From NCBI GenBank assembly GCA_964470845.1, contig CAYYEL010000067.1, positions 1 to 11,718 of the forward strand: a stretch of 11,718 nt of DNA, given 5' to 3'. Source of the DNA: HGM04593 sp964470845. Its GTDB lineage: Bacteria; Bacteroidota; Bacteroidia; Bacteroidales; Bacteroidaceae. The notes below the pieces were generated by a model. It searched no databases and was not told the origin of the DNA. It worked only from the letters and a program-made list of their open reading frames with translations. Of the stretch, positions 7,011-11,718 are shown piece after piece (the stretch's first letter is position 1; each line of letters starts with the position of its first letter). A program made the position numbers and the translations under genes.

Positions 7011-7682
7011 TTATAACTTATATCTTGCCCAAATGGTTTCGCCCATCCTCTCCACACTGATAAGTTTGAGTTTAGTAGGAGCGGTATCAGCATCCAATCC
7101 ATCAAACACTGCTGCCATACTTTTGCGTCCGTCTATTCCCGGGCACCACATCATACTAACCTCGTCAATTAAGCTATCTTTAAGGAAAGCTCCGTTGATG
7201 TGTCCTCCGCCGGTCAGGCTCAATCGTTCCACCTTGAATTCTCTGTGAAGTATTTCCATTGCTCTTTTCAGGTCGATTCCATTCTTGCCTGCTGCAATCC
7301 ACGAGATACGTTGTTGGGTTAACGTCGCAAGATACTCTTTCGGGCAATCCTCCGAGGTAATAACTAAAAGAGACATCCCATCAAACTGATTCTGCGGCCA
7401 ACAAAGTTTGCCCACAGTGTCAATGGCGACAAGATAACCTTTGGAAACAATGGCGACGTTGAATTGTTCATTCCCAATGGAAGCTCTGTCATCTGCTACG
7501 AATGGTTCAGGAAGAGCGTAGTGCATTTCCATAGTAACTCTACCCATCAGAGTAGATGGACAATCCAATTGATTGAGAGCATCGTAATACTCATCACCCG
7601 TTTCAATCTGTTCGGTTACGTCGCAATCTATTCGTCCGTCAAGTAGCGACATCATATGACAAATAATATATGGCCTTTGCAT
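7011..7682 (-). CDS. RibD C-terminal / dihydrofolate-reductase-like reductase
   Basis: The 223-residue protein has the RibD_C fold. It starts with an early strand and a substrate loop (MMSLLDGRID, residues 10-19). The NADPH-site strand follows (TLMGRVTMEMHY, from residue 44), then the glycine-rich LSLTGGGHINGAFL near residue 158, and a final DEVSMMWCPGIDGR segment. Members use NADPH to reduce a pterin-, flavin-precursor- or similar ring. Stand-alone copies like this one, without the deaminase domain of RibD, are usually of unknown substrate and are not the riboflavin-pathway enzyme. It is the first gene of a four-gene redox operon, which hints at a shared electron-transfer or detoxification role. 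The upstream stretch holds a weak Bacteroidetes-type promoter. Confidence 0.85.
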   Translation of the reverse strand: MQRPYIICHMMSLLDGRIDCDVTEQIETGDEYYDALNQLDCPSTLMGRVTMEMHYALPEPFVADDRASIGNEQFNVAIVSKGYLVAIDTVGKLCWPQNQFDGMSLLVITSEDCPKEYLATLTQQRISWIAAGKNGIDLKRAMEILHREFKVERLSLTGGGHINGAFLKDSLIDEVSMMWCPGIDGRKSMAAVFDGLDADTAPTKLKLISVERMGETIWARYKL

Positions 7683-7715
7683 ATCTCTATAAATGATAAA
7701 GTTGTATATCTGTCG

Positions 7716-7749
7716 TAAAAGTACATTTTTTTACCATATTATTGCCAAT
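7716..7749 (-). promoter_or_regulatory. Candidate Bacteroidetes promoter of the redox operon
   Basis: On the minus strand TACTTTTA (7716-7723) matches the -7 consensus TAnnTTTG except for the last base. A TTG-containing segment (around 7745-7749) lies about 22 bases upstream as a possible -33 element. Transcription would start near 7709, leaving a leader of about 27 bases before the ATG at 7682. Confidence 0.4.
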
Positions 7750-8073
7750 TGGTGGAGGCTAAATACATTTAGATATAATATTTTCCCTTGAAGATAGAAA
7801 ATGTATGTCAGCAACAAGCCCATTTGCTGGTGAAAAGAAAAGTTTCATTGCGAAGCCGTTTCTTCTTTTCCCTTCTTCTGACTTTATTATCCGTGTATAT
7901 GAGTACGAGATTAAAGCAAAGTTGCGAGTAAACAAATTTTCAATTAAGCGAGTAAAAGCCAAACCTGTTTGAAATTTCGCAACGAGCGAACGGAAAATAG
8001 ACGAAGTAATAGCAAAGAAAGGCAGTGTCCACTATTTTCTGCTTAATTCTGTTGATTAGGCCACTACTGATAA
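7750..8073. other. Gene-free stretch with short repeats
   Basis: No convincing gene is seen between the end of the EreA-like gene and the redox operon promoter. A 67-codon minus-strand frame (7759-7962) has no recognisable family or ribosome site. It includes FAMKLFFSPANGLVADIHF, which looks somewhat protein-like and could be a relic. GCGAGTAAA occurs twice (7924-7932 and 7948-7956). GTTGCGA (7921-7927) has its reverse complement at 7977-7983, so a loose dyad spans about 60 bases. Confidence 0.4.
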
Positions 8074-9270
8074 TTACTTGCAGTTTGATGATGTGTTATT
8101 TAACAGTACATTCCTTATAATATTCTTTACACTATCTGTCTCCTGTGGATAAGTGCCTGGAAAAGAAATAAACCTTTCGTATGCAGACTTTGCTTCCTCT
8201 AATGTTGGAATCGCTCTATCCATTGCTTCGAAATAAATCCTAATTCTACGCATATATTCCTCTTCAAAATCTGCGCTTACGATTCCCGGAATGCCTATTG
8301 TCAGCACCGTCTCATAGAATGGCTTGTAATAGATAATACCATCTGCAACATCTTCCCATCGCAGATTTTTATAAGCAGGGTCTAAATAAGGCGTTTCGCC
8401 AAACGGAGTATCTTTTATATCAATTCCGAAGGGTTTGCATTTCACCTCCTCGAAGGCTGCATCCCATAATCCATTAGCAATCAATGGCATCCTCTTTCCA
8501 TCAAAAGAACGATATTCTGCCCAATTGAGTATAACGATTTTAATGTTATCTGATCCATAATGCTCTTTTAGCCATTTGCCTTGACGATGATAAACTCTTT
8601 TAGTCATTGTGGCATTGATAGCGTGCGGTTGGTTTGTAATAATTAACGCCTTTCGTTTTCCTTTTTTCGGTTTCTGATGTTTGAACATTTGAGAGAAATT
8701 GGCAAACATAGTAGAATCTCGGTACTCGCATGCAGGAGAATAGTAGAAATCTTTATATTCTTCAGCAGAGCTAATATCACTCCACGAAAATTCACAATCT
8801 GTTAGCCCCAAAGTTATCTTTTTGCGACTATTACGATTTATCTCATATAAGCCCTTTAAAAATTGAACTCTATTGTATTTTTCCCATAATGGATAAAAAT
8901 CTTCACCTGTTCGTAAATACGATAACAGATGATTCATAAAGTCTTCATCAGTCTTAAAACTGCCCTTTATGAGTTTGTTTACATCAGATGTTCTGTTCAC
9001 GCATCCAACCTCGGTATAAACATATCCGATCTCTTTGGCAAAACGAGGATCTTTCAATATATCCAGAATTAACTCATATTGGGTCGTATCTCGGTGGTCT
9101 CGCTCGCCAATTACGACAATATCGGATTGCTCAAATAGTTTAAATATATATTCAACAGGTGTAGAGCTGCTATTGTTAATACACTGAACATAATCTTTCA
9201 ATGTATGATTTTGAGCATTAACAGATATAAAAATGCCAATAATATATAATAGAATTATGAACTTTTTCAT
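8074..9270 (-). CDS. Secreted EreA/Tiki-like protein, function uncertain
   Basis: The protein has 398 residues and starts with a cleavable signal peptide ending VNA before Gln20, so it is exported. The mature domain begins with a predicted strand and the motif DIVVIGERDHRD (residues 50-61). Its GExxH core resembles the active-site opening of the erythromycin-esterase/ChaN/Tiki superfamily. Further shared-looking features are VYTEVGCVNR soon after it and ALIITNQPHAIN in the middle, where a second histidine would lie. Length fits a single-domain member of that group. These proteins are hydrolases or haem-binding proteins; nothing here shows that macrolides are the substrate. It is transcribed divergently from the metallopeptidase gene at 9610 and stands alone. 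Confidence 0.6.
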   Translation of the reverse strand: MKKFIILLYIIGIFISVNAQNHTLKDYVQCINNSSSTPVEYIFKLFEQSDIVVIGERDHRDTTQYELILDILKDPRFAKEIGYVYTEVGCVNRTSDVNKLIKGSFKTDEDFMNHLLSYLRTGEDFYPLWEKYNRVQFLKGLYEINRNSRKKITLGLTDCEFSWSDISSAEEYKDFYYSPACEYRDSTMFANFSQMFKHQKPKKGKRKALIITNQPHAINATMTKRVYHRQGKWLKEHYGSDNIKIVILNWAEYRSFDGKRMPLIANGLWDAAFEEVKCKPFGIDIKDTPFGETPYLDPAYKNLRWEDVADGIIYYKPFYETVLTIGIPGIVSADFEEEYMRRIRIYFEAMDRAIPTLEEAKSAYERFISFPGTYPQETDSVKNIIRNVLLNNTSSNCK

Positions 9271-9354
9271 TGTACAATTTGTCTTATATTGAATGTTTCT
9301 GCAAGGGTATTGAAATTTTCCCTAAAGCCTTAAAGAATACCCATAAAAGTTATA

Positions 9355-9376
9355 TTCTCTGAGGCTTCTCTGAGGC
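9355..9376. repeat. Two tandem copies of an 11-base unit
   Basis: TTCTCTGAGGC is repeated exactly, head to tail (9355-9365 and 9366-9376), in the divergent intergenic region. On the minus strand a near -7 box (TAACTTTT, 9345-9352) lies just downstream, so the pair could be a regulator site for the gene ending at 8074. Confidence 0.6.
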
Positions 9377-9420
9377 TTTACTTCCTTTTTGTATGAGTAA
9401 AGAGTTACAGCAGATGTTCC

Positions 9421-9480
9421 ATCTGCTATAATTGTGTATCAGGGTCTATGCCCCCCGCAATATCAAAGAGATTATAAATC
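9421..9480 (+). repeat. Direct repeat copy 1 (60 bp)
   Basis: This 60-base stretch recurs at 10776-10833. The copies are identical apart from a C-run of six here against four there. The palindrome CAGATG-TTC-CATCTG (9411-9425) overlaps its left end. It lies about 130 bases before the metallopeptidase gene. Confidence 0.9.
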
Positions 9481-9513
9481 GCTATATGCTATCCGAGGGA
9501 GGAATAAGCAGTA

Positions 9514-9535
9514 TTCGTTGCACACATTGCACGAA
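9514..9535. promoter_or_regulatory. Candidate operator dyad before metallopeptidase promoter
   Basis: TTCGTTGCA and TGCACGAA face each other as a near-palindrome with one base slipped. TTGCAC also occurs twice in direct orientation within it. It lies about 45 bases upstream of the -7 box at 9580, a normal place for an activator site. The AraC-type regulator at 10878 is a natural candidate binder, by inference only. Confidence 0.4.
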
Positions 9536-9557
9536 CAAAATTTGTTGGAGAAGTTCG

Positions 9558-9587
9558 TTACTGTTCAGACAAAATATCATAACTTTG
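9558..9587 (+). promoter_or_regulatory. Bacteroidetes-type promoter of the metallopeptidase gene
   Basis: TAACTTTG (9580-9587) is a perfect match to the TAnnTTTG -7 box. The -33 element is poor (TTAC at 9558), suggesting dependence on an activator. The leader would be about 16 bases before the ATG at 9610. Confidence 0.65.
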
Positions 9588-9609
9588 CAACAACAACGCT
9601 CGGAACGGT

Positions 9610-10716
9610 ATGAAACAAACATTTATATTCAAATATTTTATCGCTGCCATCTGTTTCTTTATAACCGGAAACTTAAAGGCACAAACAATAGAAGTAGAAG
9701 TCAATGAGAATGTAGAGTTGATGAGTATCCTTTCACGTATGGCCGGATTTCCCGAATACAGTATGGACTTGGGCGGACAATACATTACGGATATTGACAG
9801 TTGTTTCCACAAACATCGTTCACACCCGACGGTATCCTATATGAAAGATTTGCGAAAGAAACAAGGTGTTTCCTTCGATGCTGTTATGGATATGGCTATC
9901 CGCTTACAAAGAAAGAATGATGGCTTTCAACTAATCGAAGAAGAAAAAGATGATTTACTGGACAAGCGCTGGGACAAAGTGAACAAAAAAGCATTCCTTT
10001 CACTGCTGGAAAAATTCTATCAAGATACAGAGTTTCATACGTTTTTCATCGACCATGATTTCCTGTACCAAGAAGGTATCAAAGCCTATAAGGAAAAAGT
10101 GATGAATGGATTCAACCAAGATTGGTATTCCAAATTCTATGGCAAGGAAGCGCAGGAAAAGTTTGGCATCATTATCGGATTTTGTAATGGAGGTGGTAAT
10201 TATGGCATTGACAGACATCGAAAGGGAGAAATAAAGGAAGTATATGCCGTAGTAGGATACTATGTAAACAAAGAAGGAATCCCGCAATACAATGCCGACT
10301 ATCTGCCCACTCTAATTCATGAATTCAATCATTCATTCATCAATTATTTGCTGGATATGGAAGATAATAGAGAAGCTATGAAAGAAGCGGGTGAAACCTT
10401 GTTAGCTTCATCATTCTGGGCTATGAGCAAGCAAGCATACAGCAATTGGGAAACTGTTGTCAACGAGTCGTTGGTTCGAGCTGCAGTTATTTGCTATATG
10501 TTGGACAATGGTTATAGCAAAGAAGATGTCCGTAAAGAAATGATTGAACAACTCCAACGTAACTTCCGTTGGATACCCGGACTTGTCAGAATATTGCGAA
10601 AGTATGAACAAGACCGTCATCTTTATCCTAATCTTGAATCTTTCTATCCACAAATCATCCGATTCTTCCATGAATATATAGCAAAAGAAGAAAAAGAATT
10701 GGATATAATAAACTGA
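9610..10716 (+). CDS. Secreted DUF4932-like zinc metallopeptidase
   Basis: The 368-residue protein has a signal peptide ending LKA before Gln25, so it is exported to the periplasm or beyond. The start of the mature part (VEVNENVELMSILSRMAGF) fits the DUF4932 family. The zincin motif H237-E238-F239-N240-H241 (LIHEFNHSF) supplies two metal-binding histidines and the catalytic glutamate. E286 in VVNESLVRAAV is a good candidate third ligand. The substrate is unknown. It is flanked by two copies of a 58-60 bp repeat and precedes the araC gene on the same strand, with about 160 bases between. A perfect -7 box lies just upstream. Confidence 0.8.
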   Translation: MKQTFIFKYFIAAICFFITGNLKAQTIEVEVNENVELMSILSRMAGFPEYSMDLGGQYITDIDSCFHKHRSHPTVSYMKDLRKKQGVSFDAVMDMAIRLQRKNDGFQLIEEEKDDLLDKRWDKVNKKAFLSLLEKFYQDTEFHTFFIDHDFLYQEGIKAYKEKVMNGFNQDWYSKFYGKEAQEKFGIIIGFCNGGGNYGIDRHRKGEIKEVYAVVGYYVNKEGIPQYNADYLPTLIHEFNHSFINYLLDMEDNREAMKEAGETLLASSFWAMSKQAYSNWETVVNESLVRAAVICYMLDNGYSKEDVRKEMIEQLQRNFRWIPGLVRILRKYEQDRHLYPNLESFYPQIIRFFHEYIAKEEKELDIIN

Positions 10717-10740
10717 CAATGATAGAAAAGACGGAAACGA

Positions 10741-10760
10741 TGATTTCCGATGATTTCCGA
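10741..10760 (+). repeat. Tandem 10-base repeat
   Basis: TGATTTCCGA occurs twice in a row, 25 bases after the metallopeptidase stop. GGAAA just before it can pair with TTTCC, giving a weak hairpin. A role in termination is possible but not shown. Confidence 0.6.
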
Positions 10761-10775
10761 TGCTACAAACACTCT

Positions 10776-10833
10776 ATCTGCTATAATTGTGTATCAGGGT
10801 CTATGCCCCGCAATATCAAAGAGATTATAAATC
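10776..10833 (+). repeat. Direct repeat copy 2 (58 bp), upstream of araC
   Basis: This is the second copy of the 9421-9480 repeat, two Cs shorter. It ends 44 bases before the araC start, so it likely contains or overlaps that gene's control region. After it the two loci differ for some 16-26 bases and share ATCCGAGGG again (9491-9499 and 10860-10868). Confidence 0.9.
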
Positions 10834-10845
10834 ACGACCTAAACA

Positions 10846-10868
10846 CCCGCGGATAGCATATCCGAGGG
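10846..10868 (+). promoter_or_regulatory. Hairpin directly before the araC start
   Basis: CGGATA-GCA-TATCCG (10850-10864) is a perfect 6-base stem with a 3-base loop. It is extended by CCC/GGG (10846-10848 with 10866-10868) across one mismatch. It ends 9 bases before the ATG at 10878 and covers the purine-rich segment there, so it could limit translation or serve as an operator. Confidence 0.5.
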
Positions 10869-10877
10869 GACAAAAAA

Positions 10878-11696
10878 ATGATTCAAGAGAATTTTAAGTT
10901 TTATAAACCTTGTGAAGTGCTACGGCCTTACGTCAGGTATTATTGGGTATTTAAAAGCGACCAAGCGATGAATACCTATACCTTTCCTATTGGCTGCCCG
11001 CAAATCATTTTTCACAAACAAGATCCTTTGTATATTCCTGAGTTGGGTACGGCACAAAGCAGATTGACCATCAGCGGACAGGTTAGTTTCTCTTCACATC
11101 TGTGTGCCGATGGAAAAATAGAAATGATTGTTGTCGTATTCCATCCACATACAATGAATATGTTTCTTCATTCACCGGCATCACTTTTTTACAATCAAGA
11201 GGTCTCGGGTTATGATATTGGAGACAGAGAATTGAATGAATTAGCTGAACAGGTTTTTGAATGTGAAGACAACAATGTATGTGTAAATAAGATAGAAGGA
11301 TGGTTGTTGGCGCGGCTGGCTTGTAATTTTGACCATACTGATTACGGGATTAAACGTATTTATGCGGCAATCCAAAAAATCTGCATACATACTCAATGCA
11401 CGGTTGAGGAATTGTCCTCCACTTGTTGTTTGAGTAAGAAACAGTTTCAGCGAGGGTTCAACACACTGGTTGGAATGAATCCCAAAGAATACATTCGCAT
11501 TGTCCGTTTACAAAAAGCCTTGGCGCTATTGCAGCAGAAAAAGAAAGACATCAATCATACACAAATAGCTTATGCCAGCGGTTATGCCGACCAATCTCAT
11601 TACATACGGGAATTCAAAAGGTTATCGGGATATACCCCACATTCATTGCTAAAAATATCAGAACCCTATTCTGATTTGTTTACCATGCCCGTCTGA
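10878..11696 (+). CDS. AraC-family transcriptional regulator (DUF6597-type N-terminus)
   Basis: The protein has 272 residues and looks complete. Residues 1-150 form the N-terminal sensor region seen in DUF6597-type regulators, opening FKFYKPCEVLRPYVRYYWVF and including VFHPHTMNMFLHSPASLFY. Residues about 159-262 are the double helix-turn-helix AraC domain: the first unit is around CTVEELSSTCCLSKKQFQRGF. The second is around INHTQIAYASGYADQSHYIREFKRLSGYTP, where the last part is the family signature (GYADQSHYIREFKRLSGYTP). The ligand is unknown. It is expected to activate nearby promoters; the duplicated 58-60 bp element before both this gene and the metallopeptidase gene suggests those two as targets. 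Confidence 0.9.
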   Translation: MIQENFKFYKPCEVLRPYVRYYWVFKSDQAMNTYTFPIGCPQIIFHKQDPLYIPELGTAQSRLTISGQVSFSSHLCADGKIEMIVVVFHPHTMNMFLHSPASLFYNQEVSGYDIGDRELNELAEQVFECEDNNVCVNKIEGWLLARLACNFDHTDYGIKRIYAAIQKICIHTQCTVEELSSTCCLSKKQFQRGFNTLVGMNPKEYIRIVRLQKALALLQQKKKDINHTQIAYASGYADQSHYIREFKRLSGYTPHSLLKISEPYSDLFTMPV

Positions 11697-11718
11697 ATGT
11701 CTCGTTTGTTCTATTTTC

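Noticed and set aside
37..8033. TAGTGGACACT near 37 and its reverse complement near 8023, as terminal repeats of a transposon
   Set aside because: The first copy lies inside the coding tail of an upstream gene, the match is only 11 bases, and no transposase lies between them.
9432..9707. Plus-strand frame of 91 codons across repeat copy 1 and into the metallopeptidase gene
   Set aside because: It overlaps the signal-peptide coding region in another frame, starts inside a repeat whose other copy has a frame-breaking 2-base difference, and resembles no family.
1..11718. CRISPR array, tRNA or rRNA genes
   Set aside because: No regularly spaced repeats and no cloverleaf or rRNA-like segments were seen on either strand.

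Overview
The window looks like Bacteroidales DNA (Bacteroides/Parabacteroides type). The reasons are an AT-rich sequence, weak or absent Shine-Dalgarno sites, a perfect Bacteroidetes -7 box (TAACTTTG) upstream of the gene at 9610, a Bacteroidetes-type tyrosine recombinase remnant, and families common in that order (DUF4932-like secreted zincin, DUF6597-type AraC regulator). It is draft sequence: ten N at 1019-1028 mark a scaffold gap, and one A-run near position 61 looks one base short.

Region 1 (1-4287, plus strand, clearly AT-richer than the centre) is an accessory gene cluster. It holds the tail of an unidentified gene, a small helical protein with a HEPN/DUF4145-like feel, a large protein of about 910 residues or more broken by the gap and ending in clustered zinc ribbons, and a lipoprotein. 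The first three overlap and the lipoprotein follows by 25 bases, so they are probably one operon. I recognise no named system. The arrangement is compatible with a defence or mobile-island module, but that is inference.

Region 2 (4288-5125) is a graveyard: a decapitated HigA-type antitoxin, an imperfect inverted repeat, a dead tyrosine recombinase C-terminus (catalytic Arg changed to Cys, internal stop), and a chimeric scar. The scar joins the first codons of an FMN-reductase gene in frame to the last codons of a flavoredoxin gene. It appears to be a collapsed second copy of the neighbouring intact gene pair. This stretch separates the AT-rich accessory cluster from a more GC-rich operon.

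Region 3 (5126-7682, minus strand) is a tight four-gene flavin/redox operon. In order of transcription it encodes a RibD-C/dihydrofolate-reductase-like reductase, a four-cysteine flavodoxin-fold oxidoreductase, a flavoredoxin-like FMN-binding protein, and a second four-cysteine flavodoxin-fold protein with an iron-sulfur-flavoprotein-type motif. Gaps between genes are 10-19 bases.

Region 4 (7683-11718) holds two divergent secreted-protein genes: an EreA/Tiki-like protein on minus and a DUF4932-like HEFNH metallopeptidase on plus. An AraC-family regulator follows. A 58-60 bp direct repeat lies upstream of both the metallopeptidase and the araC gene, suggesting shared regulation or a cassette duplication. 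A strong hairpin lies just before the araC start.
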